IMG/VR virus record: IMGVR_UViG_3300031857_001552
Coordinates: 1-22,183 of that record
Source of the DNA: a virus
Length of the DNA stretch: 22,183 nucleotides
Direction: 5' to 3' (one strand)
Position numbers and translations under genes: made by a program. Position 1 is the stretch's first letter, and every line of letters begins with the position of its first letter. The notes beneath the pieces were generated by a model. The model ran no database searches. It had not been told where the DNA came from and was given only the letters and a program-made list of their open reading frames with translations. Of this stretch, positions 7,944 through 13,177 are shown piece by piece.

Positions 7944-8321
7944 ATGAAATTTCAAAAATTCGAGTTCACCCCTACCGAATGGGCAACACTCCAAAAAGAC
8001 ATACAACAAACCACAACCACACCAGACGGGGAAACCGTGACAACTTGGAAAGATTGCGCAGTTGTTGAAATTGGGTTTATTTGTTTACAATGGGGGCAAG
8101 TCGATGACAAACCCGTTTGTGTTAAGCAAAGCGACAAATGGGCGGTCGACATTCTATTCTATTCAGAACCCCCCGCATCATTTGCCCCGTTTGAGGTGTG
8201 GCCCGACCCGATGGGGATACACACATTCAGCGGTGATGATTCACTTTATTTGAAAGGGTATTGTGAGAAATTCCCCGATTCACCTTTTTGCGTAATCCCA
8301 ACACCAAATGAACAAATTTAA
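7944..8321 (+). CDS. Hypothetical protein behind the tail fibre, 125 aa
   Basis: ATG 7944 lies one base after the fibre stop codon. The protein starts MKFQKFEFTPTEWATLQKDIQ and is soluble and rich in Trp, Pro and acidic residues (PPASFAPFEVWPDPMGIHTF). It carries the same mixed codon use as the fibre gene and seems to belong to the same module. Proteins of this kind follow fibre genes in other Bacteroidetes phages and could be fibre-assembly helpers or virion proteins; nothing in the sequence decides this. The last 14 bp overlap the next gene. Confidence 0.5.
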   Translation: MKFQKFEFTPTEWATLQKDIQQTTTTPDGETVTTWKDCAVVEIGFICLQWGQVDDKPVCVKQSDKWAVDILFYSEPPASFAPFEVWPDPMGIHTFSGDDSLYLKGYCEKFPDSPFCVIPTPNEQI

Positions 8322-8490
8322 TAATGACACCACGGCGGCGATTGCCACGGCCATTTCAGGCAGTTCAGCAATTATCACCTTCACGCAAACTTATCAGCCA
8401 ATCCTTACCTTTGTGGTGGGCATTGTTGGTCTTATTTCGGGTTTGTTGGCGGTGGTTTATTACAGTAAAAAAATCAATCGCATCAAATGA
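8308..8490 (+). CDS. Small membrane protein, holin-like candidate, 60 aa
   Basis: The short N-terminus (MNKFNNDTTAAIATAISG) is followed by a weakly hydrophobic helix (SSAIITFTQTYQ) and a strong membrane helix (PILTFVVGIVGLISGLLAVVYY), then a basic tail (SKKINRIK). Size, topology and place at the start of the lysis block fit a small phage holin, but several other membrane proteins nearby fit too. It overlaps the previous gene by 14 bp and the next by ATGA. An alternative ORF at 8324-8509 in another frame has no membrane pattern and is rejected. Confidence 0.5.
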   Translation: MNKFNNDTTAAIATAISGSSAIITFTQTYQPILTFVVGIVGLISGLLAVVYYSKKINRIK

Positions 8491-8771
8491 CAGTAAAAAA
8501 GCAAGTTAACGCAAACGCATTGCCCGTTTCGTTTGACCAGTTCAAGAAAAACCCGGTGGCCGCGGTGGCATTTTGTATGTTGGCGGCCGTTTCATATTTA
8601 TACTACGATGTCAAAAGTTCGTACACCGAACAAATCGAAAAAGCCAATCAAAAAATTGACCAATTGGATTTGAAGGTTGACCGGATGTCATCAGCGTTGA
8701 AAAAATCGGATTCGGCATTGTCGGCCGCAATTACGGAATTGCGAATCATTAACACCGTTAAAAAGTTATGA
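8487..8771 (+). CDS. Membrane-anchored coiled-coil protein, 94 aa
   Basis: After about 26 polar residues, one membrane helix (AAVAFCMLAAVSYLYYDV, about 27-44) leads into a long coiled coil (EQIEKANQKIDQLDLKVDRMSSALKKS). An N-in topology with a periplasmic coiled coil is expected, which is an i-spanin-like shape, although a better spanin pair lies at 9457-9967. Overlaps of four bases with both neighbours (ATGA) show it is part of the lysis operon. Function not recognised. Confidence 0.5.
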   Translation: MTVKKQVNANALPVSFDQFKKNPVAAVAFCMLAAVSYLYYDVKSSYTEQIEKANQKIDQLDLKVDRMSSALKKSDSALSAAITELRIINTVKKL

Positions 8772-9118
8772 AAACGATTTTAACGGCCTTTGTTGCCATC
8801 ATTTTGACATTAGAAATGATTTACCCGGTCGGGGCTGTAAACACGCCCAATGTGGACGAAATCGAACAAATGTTGAAGCGCGTTGAAAACAACATGAAAA
8901 TGGCATCCAATGTTGTTTCCGCTGCAAAGAAGCAAGGCGAACAATTGGTTGAAAACAAAGTTGCCGAAAAGGCCGAATTAAAAGAAGCCGTTGCAACCGC
9001 CGAAACAAAAATCGAGGCGATGACATCAACCATGTTGTTCATGGGCGTTGACACCGGATTGGTTGGCATGGACACCGCATCAATCAACAACATGTTAAAA
9101 TTAAACGGCTTAAAATAA
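8768..9118 (+). CDS. Exported coiled-coil protein, 116 aa
   Basis: The N-terminus has a signal-peptide or anchor pattern (MKTILTAFVAIILTLEMIYPVGA, possible cleavage after VGA at about residue 23). The mature part is helical and charged (MLKRVENNMKMASNVV, AELKEAVATAETKIEAM), ending with LGMD-like repeats (MGVDTGLVGMDTASINN). It should act in the periplasm. It is embedded in the lysis block (ATGA overlap at 8768; its TAA overlaps the next ATG at 9118). No family recognised. Confidence 0.5.
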   Translation: MKTILTAFVAIILTLEMIYPVGAVNTPNVDEIEQMLKRVENNMKMASNVVSAAKKQGEQLVENKVAEKAELKEAVATAETKIEAMTSTMLFMGVDTGLVGMDTASINNMLKLNGLK

Positions 9119-9237
9119 TGGCAAAGGCAAAAACATCATCCGGTGTGAGTTGGCAACCAAAGCCAAAGCGCAAAAACAAAGGTGTTCACTCAAAAAATAA
9201 TAAACCCGCAAAAAAATATCGCGGTCAAGGCAGATGA
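9118..9237 (+). CDS. Small basic protein ending YRGQGR, 39 aa
   Basis: The gene starts at TAATG (9116-9120) and ends in an ATGA overlap with the next gene (9234-9237), so translation coupling supports it despite its size. The protein is very rich in Lys and Arg and ends HSKNNKPAKKYRGQGR. The combination 'H-(A/S)-K-...-K-K-Y-(R/K)-G-Q-G-(R/K)' is a recurring tail of small proteins in Bacteroidetes phages, typically near lysis or structural genes. It may bind nucleic acid or a virion component. Function unknown. Confidence 0.6.
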   Translation: MAKAKTSSGVSWQPKPKRKNKGVHSKNNKPAKKYRGQGR

Positions 9238-9470
9238 AAAAGATTTTTCAAATATTTCAGGGCGACAAAGGCGAATTCAGTTCCAAACGATTTGTTGGAA
9301 TTGTCGGATCATTCATTTTGTTTGGGACAATGGCCCACAATTCATTGTCACCCCAAGACATCGCGCCATCCAAAGAATTGGTTGAAGCGGTTGAATGGAT
9401 TGTGATTTGTTGTTTGGGATTCACATCCATCGACAAATTTGCAAACACCAAAAACGATGCGGAAAGTTGA
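9234..9470 (+). CDS. Two-TM holin-like protein, 78 aa
   Basis: The sequence MKKIFQIFQGDKGEFSSKRFVGIVGSFILFGTM followed by a short polar loop and a second hydrophobic helix (AVEWIVICCLGFTSIDKF) matches a recurrent Bacteroidetes phage membrane protein: 'gd-GefSSKRFvGi-g' then two helices and 'G-tsiekF'. Two helices and about 80 aa fit class II holins. It is the best holin candidate of the block because of its conserved form and its place just before the spanin-like genes and the endolysin. The last 14 bp overlap the next gene. Confidence 0.55.
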   Translation: MKKIFQIFQGDKGEFSSKRFVGIVGSFILFGTMAHNSLSPQDIAPSKELVEAVEWIVICCLGFTSIDKFANTKNDAES

Positions 9471-9759
9471 TTTGACCATTTTATTGTTGGTGTTGTTATT
9501 TGTTGGTGGGTTTGCCTATGTTCATTTTGCAGTTCCAAAACAAACCAATGTTGTTCATGGCCCGGCCATCAGAGTTGTTCAAAAAGAATTCGACACATTG
9601 CAAATCATTAAAAACAAATACAAAACACTACATGACACGCAAATACTTATTCAAAGCAAATATGAAACACTTTTTGTGGCTTATCATGGCGATACAAGTT
9701 GCGCAGCCACACGCCGCATCATCGCAATGCATCGATTCCTTGACAGTTGCGGAAAATAA
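9457..9759 (+). CDS. Inner-membrane spanin-like protein (Rz-like), 100 aa
   Basis: ATG 9457 is chosen over the upstream in-frame TTG 9439. One N-terminal membrane helix (LTILLLVLLFVGGFAYVHFAV) is followed by a periplasmic helical region (VVQKEFDTLQIIKNKYKTLHDTQ, then SKYETLF) and a Cys-containing end (SCAATRR, DSC). Single N-terminal TM plus coiled coil is the i-spanin plan. A second gene in the +1 frame starts inside it (9662), as Rz1 does inside Rz. Spanins link inner and outer membrane for the last step of lysis in Gram-negative hosts. Identification is by topology and context only. Confidence 0.5.
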   Translation: MRKVDLTILLLVLLFVGGFAYVHFAVPKQTNVVHGPAIRVVQKEFDTLQIIKNKYKTLHDTQILIQSKYETLFVAYHGDTSCAATRRIIAMHRFLDSCGK

Positions 9760-9967
9760 TTTATATTTATTAAAAGGCGCGGAGGCGCGCGAACAATTGG
9801 CGTTGTGCCGGGAATATCGCAAAATTGATTCCGAGGTCATCGCACAACAAGAACGGATCACAAACAAATTGTTGGATGAAATCAAAAAGCGTGACGAACG
9901 ATTTTACCAGCTGCGCAAAGTGACAATTGCATTGGGCGTTGGTTTAATTATCTTTGTATTGTTATGA
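9662..9967 (+). CDS. Overlapping exported protein with C-terminal TM, spanin-like, 101 aa
   Basis: This gene starts inside the preceding one in another frame; ATG 9662 gives a good signal peptide (MKHFLWLIMAIQVAQPHA), and ATG 9632 is an alternative. After the signal peptide comes SSQCIDSL, then a helical, charged middle (AREQLALCREYRKIDSEVIAQQERITNKLLDEIKKRDER) and a C-terminal membrane helix (VTIALGVGLIIFVLL). Exported N-terminus, coiled coil and C-terminal TM is the plan of a unimolecular spanin, but the residues before Cys (SSQ) are a poor lipobox. It could be the partner of the 9457 product. The stop overlaps the endolysin start (9964-9967). Confidence 0.5.
   Translation: MKHFLWLIMAIQVAQPHAASSQCIDSLTVAENNLYLLKGAEAREQLALCREYRKIDSEVIAQQERITNKLLDEIKKRDERFYQLRKVTIALGVGLIIFVLL
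9927..9956 (+). promoter_or_regulatory. Bacteroidetes-type promoter before the putative endolysin
   Basis: TTG (9927-9929), a 19-bp spacer and TATCTTTG (9949-9956, perfect TAnnTTTG) lie 7 bp before ATG 9964, inside the 3' end of the preceding gene. Because the box also encodes IIFV of a membrane helix, chance cannot be excluded. Confidence 0.35.
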
Positions 9968-10524
9968 TTACAATTGCAGATTTGAAACGCACAATGGCCG
10001 CCAAAGGTTATGCATTTTTTGAAAATGGGGATTTCAATTTGAACATCATTGGTGTTCGAAATTCAGCAACCGGGCAAAAGGTCACAAACGCATTTGATGA
10101 CAAAATCGTTGTTGCCTACAAAGAAAAGGACAATTGGTTCATCAAAGAATGGGCAATCACCACCGACAATGGCGCGGGGACGGCCCGAATGAAGCCCGGA
10201 CAATATCGCGGTTCACATCACATTGGATTGCATCAGGGCAAATATGAAGCGTTGAAACAATGTGGCCCGGTGACTGTATTCCGTGATGACATCAAAGATG
10301 GCGTGTATAATGAGAACGCAACGCAAACGGGCGTGTTTGGCATAAACATTCACAAAGCCGGTGTTGATTCCGTTCAAGTCAACAATTGGTCCGAAGGTTG
10401 TCAGGTGTTTAAACGCACAGCCGATTTCAACCAGTTTATGTTGTTAGCAAAAAAAGCGGCCGCCTTGCATGGCAACCGCTTCACATATACTTTGATTACT
10501 TCAAACGATTTCGCGTTAAAATAG
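9964..10524 (+). CDS. Putative endolysin with L,D-transpeptidase-like (YkuD-type) active-site pattern, 186 aa
   Basis: Visible blocks are FNLNIIGVRNS (25-34), TNAFDDKIVVAYK, MKPGQYRGSHHIGLHQGKYEAL (76-97), GVFGINIHKAG (123-133) and NNWSEGCQVF (140-149). The order His (H130), then Ser143-x-Gly145-Cys146, matches the HxG...SxGC arrangement of the YkuD L,D-transpeptidase fold, where the Cys is the nucleophile. Related proteins take the endolysin position in Bacteroidetes phages. There is no signal peptide, so export would need the holin. It lies at the end of the lysis block and overlaps the upstream gene by four bases. Fold inference is fairly good; bond specificity is unknown. Confidence 0.65.
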   Translation: MITIADLKRTMAAKGYAFFENGDFNLNIIGVRNSATGQKVTNAFDDKIVVAYKEKDNWFIKEWAITTDNGAGTARMKPGQYRGSHHIGLHQGKYEALKQCGPVTVFRDDIKDGVYNENATQTGVFGINIHKAGVDSVQVNNWSEGCQVFKRTADFNQFMLLAKKAAALHGNRFTYTLITSNDFALK

Positions 10525-10526
10525 GG

Positions 10527-11105
10527 TTATTTACCCATTTTCGCGTTGTTTGCTGCAATGTCGACCACTTCATCGGCCGAATATAACCCCATCATGATTT
10601 CGGGGGCGTATAAACGACCAAAAAAAGCCGCCGCCCGATATTTCAACATCAATTCGGGCATTGTTTTCCATTTTGATCCGGGTTTATCCAACCATCCTTC
10701 CAACTTTGCCATTTCCATCGTCACCGTTGGGCCTTCCAAAATTGCGCCTGATTGTTTATCCATTGTGACCGCCTTGCATGATGTTGGTGTTGATTCAAAC
10801 CGCAGCGTTCCAAATCGCCCGCATGAATTTAATGAGGCGATGATAAATGATGAACCCCATGATGGTCGTCCGTGGATGATGTGCAAATTTTGCATGACCA
10901 TCAAAGGCGATGCGTTCATCCGATGGGCCATTTCTAATGCCACCATCGTGTTTGCAATGTTTCCTTTGTACTGATTCGGAACAAGGTCGGATGATGACAA
11001 TAATTTTGCGATTCTTTGGGCGTGTTCAAATTGCGCCGGGGCAAACACTTGACCGGATTCACCAGTTGTGTTGCTGTTGATGATTGTTAATTCGTTGTTT
11101 TCCAT
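10527..11105 (-). CDS. RecT/Bet-like single-strand annealing protein, 192 aa
   Basis: This is the only convincing minus-strand gene in the window. After a disordered start, residues 40-103 contain LVPNQYKGNIANTMVALEMA, RMNASPLMVMQNLHII and GRPSWGSSFIIASLNSCGRF. The C-terminal half has WLDKPGSKWKTMPELMLKYRAAAFFGRLYAPE (138-169) and ADEVVDIA. The order 'A-x-R-x-G/A-x-x-P', 'hhhG+P', 'W-x-x-x-P-x-x-M-L-x-Y/H-+-A' is that of the RecT/Redbeta annealing superfamily. Such proteins pair complementary strands during phage recombination. No partner exonuclease lies next to it. It has its own strong promoter (11113-11143). The stop codons of this gene and the endolysin face each other two bases apart. 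Confidence 0.55.
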   Translation of the reverse strand: MENNELTIINSNTTGESGQVFAPAQFEHAQRIAKLLSSSDLVPNQYKGNIANTMVALEMAHRMNASPLMVMQNLHIIHGRPSWGSSFIIASLNSCGRFGTLRFESTPTSCKAVTMDKQSGAILEGPTVTMEMAKLEGWLDKPGSKWKTMPELMLKYRAAAFFGRLYAPEIMMGLYSADEVVDIAANNAKMGK

Positions 11106-11112
11106 TGTTCAG

Positions 11113-11143
11113 CAAATATACACAATGTTGCAAATGTCAACAA
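11113..11143 (-). promoter_or_regulatory. Promoter of the RecT/Bet-like gene
   Basis: On the minus strand TTTG is followed by 20 bp and a perfect TATATTTG (plus-strand 11113-11120), then 7 bp to the ATG. An alternative TTG gives a 17-bp spacer. Transcription would start about 4 bp before the ATG, so the mRNA would be almost leaderless. The spacer overlaps the 14-mer AATGTTGCAAATGT of the divergent plus-strand element, so the two promoters may compete or share a regulator. Confidence 0.65.
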
Positions 11144-11160
11144 AGGATGCGCGATATTTG
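11124..11160 (+). promoter_or_regulatory. Promoter-like element AATGTTGCAAATGT with GATATTTG box
   Basis: The 14-mer (11124-11137) is identical to those at 5747 and 20221. Its TTG (11128-11130) is again exactly 22 bp from a -7-like octamer, here GATATTTG (11153-11160), one mismatch from TAnnTTTG. No gene start follows; instead two terminator hairpins follow at 11205-11257. Confidence 0.4.
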
Positions 11161-11164
11161 CGCA

Positions 11165-11236
11165 GATTCATCCAAACTTATCGTTGTTTCATCATTGTTG
11201 ATTTAAGGGGCGGCCGCCGATGGTTGCCCCTTTTTT
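11165..11236 (+). ncRNA. Candidate short RNA between promoter-like element and terminator
   Basis: A plus-strand transcript starting a few bases after GATATTTG (11153-11160) would end at the hairpin and T-run at 11231-11236, giving about 70 nt, or about 93 nt at the second terminator. It contains no credible ORF. It could be a phage small RNA, or the leader of the early operon with an attenuator. Purely inferred from flanking signals. Confidence 0.25.
11205..11236 (+). terminator. Intrinsic terminator 1 of the control region
   Basis: AAGGGGC (11205-11211) pairs with GCCCCTT (11226-11232) around a 14-nt loop containing GGCCGCC, and the T-run extends to 11236. It acts on the plus strand; the minus strand lacks a T-run. 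It would end read-through from the lysis block or a short RNA from the element at 11124. Confidence 0.6.
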
Positions 11237-11257
11237 CGTTCAATACGAAAATTTTTT
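11233..11257 (+). terminator. Intrinsic terminator 2 of the control region
   Basis: TTTTCGT (11233-11239) pairs with ACGAAAA (11245-11251) around TCAAT, followed by six T (11252-11257). The symmetric A/T flanks (AAAAAA on the opposite side) could let it work in both directions. It shares bases with the T-run of terminator 1, so the two hairpins form a tandem, partly exclusive pair. Confidence 0.45.
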
Positions 11258-11279
11258 AAAAAAATGTCACAAATGTTTT

Positions 11280-11307
11280 TTTGTTTGCAAAATGTGTTTT
11301 AACATTG
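11280..11307 (+). promoter_or_regulatory. Possible promoter of the early operon
   Basis: TTTG (11280-11283), a 16-bp spacer and TAACATTG (11300-11307, one mismatch from TAnnTTTG) lie 23 bp before ATG 11331, directly downstream of the terminators. It is weaker than the other promoters but in the expected place for driving 11331-17177. Confidence 0.35.
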
Positions 11308-11330
11308 CATCAACAATTAAGAAAAACGAC

Positions 11331-11537
11331 ATGGATTTAATCTACCTTATCATTTTAACGCCCATTACCATTGCGGTGATGTATGGCGCGCATTGCATCA
11401 AATTGAATTCAAAGCGATTCAACGAAATGCCGGAGGCCAAACCCTATCAATTTGAACGCGATGAATACATCCCGGAATTCAATGAATTCACGCAAATGTT
11501 GGTTCAACGCAGAATGTACAAAGGCAAAAACAAATAA
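11331..11537 (+). CDS. Small membrane protein, first gene of the early operon, 68 aa
   Basis: ATG 11331 is chosen because upstream in-frame sequence runs through the terminator and promoter-like elements. A single N-terminal membrane helix (LIYLIILTPITIAVMYGAH) is followed by a charged cytoplasmic or periplasmic tail (FERDEYIPEFNEFTQMLVQRRMYKGKNK). No family recognised. Being first in the operon, it could act on the host soon after infection, but this is only positional inference. Confidence 0.5.
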   Translation: MDLIYLIILTPITIAVMYGAHCIKLNSKRFNEMPEAKPYQFERDEYIPEFNEFTQMLVQRRMYKGKNK

Positions 11538-11547
11538 AACAACGATA

Positions 11548-11868
11548 ATGATTTACATTTTTTTAACCATCAGTTGCGTCACCGCATTCATTTTGTGGTT
11601 GATGTACAATGCCAGTCGCGCGCAAGTTCGCGGCCTTGAAAAAAGCGTTTGGAAACAAAACAAAGTCATTTTTGACAATGAATCAAATTTGATGGCGCAG
11701 AAATCGCAGATTGCCGGATTGACCGACAAATTGCACACATTTTCAAATTTGTATCAGGATGTTCAACGCAAATACGAAGATTCGATGATCCGTGATGCCG
11801 CCATCCGTGAAAAAGCCCGCATTGCAAAACAAAAGCAACGCGCAAAGAAAAAGGAGGCCGGCAAATGA
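11548..11868 (+). CDS. Membrane-anchored coiled-coil protein, 106 aa
   Basis: ATG 11548 lies 11 bp after the previous stop; the open frame extends upstream but overlaps the neighbour. An N-terminal membrane helix (IYIFLTISCVTAFILWLMYNAS) is followed by a long coiled coil (VRGLEKSVWKQNKVIFDNESNLMAQKSQIAGLTDKL...) and a very basic end (KARIAKQKQRAKKKEAGK). The basic tail might touch nucleic acid or membrane. The stop overlaps the next start (ATGA 11865-11868). Function unknown. Confidence 0.5.
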   Translation: MIYIFLTISCVTAFILWLMYNASRAQVRGLEKSVWKQNKVIFDNESNLMAQKSQIAGLTDKLHTFSNLYQDVQRKYEDSMIRDAAIREKARIAKQKQRAKKKEAGK

Positions 11869-12251
11869 GCGCAAAAATAATGGCGTTCATGCGCCAAATA
11901 AACGAAGGCAAAGTTGAAACCAACCGCGCCAAAATCTTTGTGGCAATCCAAAAATGGAATTGCGTTTCCACAAAAACATTGATTGACAATTTCGGATTGC
12001 ATCCAACCGTGACATCGGTTTTGTCATCACTTGAATCAGATGGTTTGATCCGCAAATGTGGTGAAATTGAAATTGGGGGGCGCGTATTTTCACAATGGGC
12101 GGCGCATTCCAATATTGATGGAATCATGGCGCATAAACGCGACATCGAAGAAAAGAAAAAAGCGCAATGGATTAAGCGGGCGCAAAATGCCGGATGGATT
12201 GACAATCAAGTTGCGTATTTTTTAACAAAACATGTATTGGATGGAAAATAA
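11865..12251 (+). CDS. Winged-helix DNA-binding protein, 128 aa
   Basis: Residues 20-75 have the pattern of a winged helix: NRAKIFVAIQKWNCVSTKTLIDNFGLHPTVTSVLSSLESDGLIRKCGEIEIGGRVFSQW. The recognition helix would be HPTVTSVLSSLESDGL, followed by a two-strand wing. The C-terminal part is helical (IEEKKKAQWIKRAQNAGW). It is early in the replication operon, so a transcriptional regulator or replication accessory role is possible. It lacks metal-binding or ligand-binding features. Confidence 0.6.
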   Translation: MSAKIMAFMRQINEGKVETNRAKIFVAIQKWNCVSTKTLIDNFGLHPTVTSVLSSLESDGLIRKCGEIEIGGRVFSQWAAHSNIDGIMAHKRDIEEKKKAQWIKRAQNAGWIDNQVAYFLTKHVLDGK

Positions 12252-12255
12252 AGTC

Positions 12256-12438
12256 ATGACACCAATGGCCCAGTTGATTGAATTCATGGAGGCATTTGAA
12301 AAAGTAAAATTCAGGGATTCAGAAAAGGAATATTGGTTGATGAAAGAAAAGATTGAAAACCAAATGGCCTACAATGCCGGTTTCAGTTTTGCCCACAAAA
12401 GATGCAAAGAAAAGTTTATTTGGTCGCATGAATCATGA
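12256..12438 (+). CDS. Small helical protein, 60 aa
   Basis: ATG 12256 is 4 bp after the previous stop; in-frame ATGs at 12232 and 12241 would overlap it. The protein (MTPMAQLIEFMEAFEKVKF...YWLMKEKIENQMAYNAGFSFAHKR) resembles the short 'TxxxxLIexxE' helical proteins frequent in Bacteroidetes phage early regions. It ends in an ATGA overlap with the next tiny gene. Function unknown. Confidence 0.45.
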   Translation: MTPMAQLIEFMEAFEKVKFRDSEKEYWLMKEKIENQMAYNAGFSFAHKRCKEKFIWSHES

Positions 12439-12539
12439 GTTGGAAAATCATTTTATTAATACAATTGCACATTTTGGTGGCGTATGTCATCGGGTATAAA
12501 TTAGGGAAACAAGATGCAAAGAATCACGGAAATGGTTGA
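12435..12539 (+). CDS. Tiny membrane peptide, 34 aa
   Basis: The gene starts at an ATGA overlap (12435-12438) and overlaps the next gene at 12514. It encodes one membrane helix (IILLIQLHILVAYVIGYKLG) and a polar end (KQDAKNHGNG). Coupled start and clean TM support it as a real small gene. It may be a membrane modulator in early infection; function unknown. Confidence 0.45.
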   Translation: MSWKIILLIQLHILVAYVIGYKLGKQDAKNHGNG

Positions 12540-12708
12540 AATCGCAATTGGCGATGAACCAACAATCACAAAAACACAATTAAAAGCCATTTTAAGCGTA
12601 ATTAAGGACACCGAAACGAAAATTTTGGTTAAGGTACACAAAGACGGTAAAAACACAATTTTAAGCAATGAAACAAGCCACAACGCAATCAAAAGATTAT
12701 TTTCGTGA
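12514..12708 (+). CDS. Hypothetical protein, 64 aa
   Basis: The protein begins MQRITEMVEIAIGDEPTITKTQLKAILSVIKDTETKILVKVHKDGKNTI. It is soluble, helix then beta strands, with no motif I recognise. It overlaps the upstream tiny gene by 26 bp and the downstream DnaA-domain gene by 41 bp in a different frame, unusually deep overlaps for this genome; one of the starts may be misassigned. Confidence 0.4.
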   Translation: MQRITEMVEIAIGDEPTITKTQLKAILSVIKDTETKILVKVHKDGKNTILSNETSHNAIKRLFS

Positions 12709-13177
12709 ATTTGTCAAAGAACGCAGCAAAAACGCGCGGTTGTCATTAGACATCATTCGAATGCGTGACCAGTACGAACGCGAAATCGCTACATTAAAAA
12801 ATGAAATTATTTATCCCAAAGTAAAATTTAAAACAACATTGGACATTCAACATGAAAACGCCGTTAGCCGGTTGGATTTGATGAATCAGGTGTTGCAATG
12901 TCTTTGTGAAGTCGGATCAATGACACCGGGAAAAATAATGGGTCGATTGCGCGAAGGTGATGTCATAATGATTCGGCACATGTATTCATTTATTTTGCGC
13001 CGTCATTATCATTTTACATTTGAGCAAATCGGAAACAAATTGGGGCGCGACCATTCGTCAATCATTCACGCCGTGAACACATTTGAATCATGGAAAAAGA
13101 CCGACCGACATGCGCGCCAGCTGTACAAAAAAGCGTTGGAAATTTTAAAATTGGAAAGCGATGGAGAAAGCGAGTAA
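12668..13177 (+). CDS. DnaA domain IV-like DNA-binding protein, 169 aa
   Basis: Residues about 100-140 match the DnaA C-terminal DNA-binding domain: MIRHMYSFILRRHYHFTFEQIGNKL then GRDHSSIIHAVNTF (126-139), the GRDHTTVIHA signature that contacts DnaA boxes. The N-terminal 95 residues are a charged helical region and contain no AAA+ ATPase (no Walker motifs). The protein therefore could bind DNA like DnaA but not use ATP. It stands just upstream of a helicase-loader-like gene and DnaB, so it may be the phage origin-binding protein or interfere with host initiation. ATG 12668 overlaps the preceding gene by 41 bp; a start further inside is possible. Confidence 0.75.
   Translation: MKQATTQSKDYFREFVKERSKNARLSLDIIRMRDQYEREIATLKNEIIYPKVKFKTTLDIQHENAVSRLDLMNQVLQCLCEVGSMTPGKIMGRLREGDVIMIRHMYSFILRRHYHFTFEQIGNKLGRDHSSIIHAVNTFESWKKTDRHARQLYKKALEILKLESDGESE

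Noticed and set aside
8324-8509. 61-codon ORF overlapping the holin-like gene
   Set aside because: Arg/Pro-rich start and no clean membrane helix; the 8308 frame has better topology and ATGA coupling.
10522-10537. Hairpin GGGT/ACCC between the converging endolysin and RecT-like genes
   Set aside because: Only four base pairs and no strong T-run on either strand, too weak to call a bidirectional terminator.
10546-10974. Plus-strand ORF of 142 codons opposite the RecT/Bet-like gene
   Set aside because: The minus-strand translation has clear family patterns and a promoter; the plus-strand one has neither.
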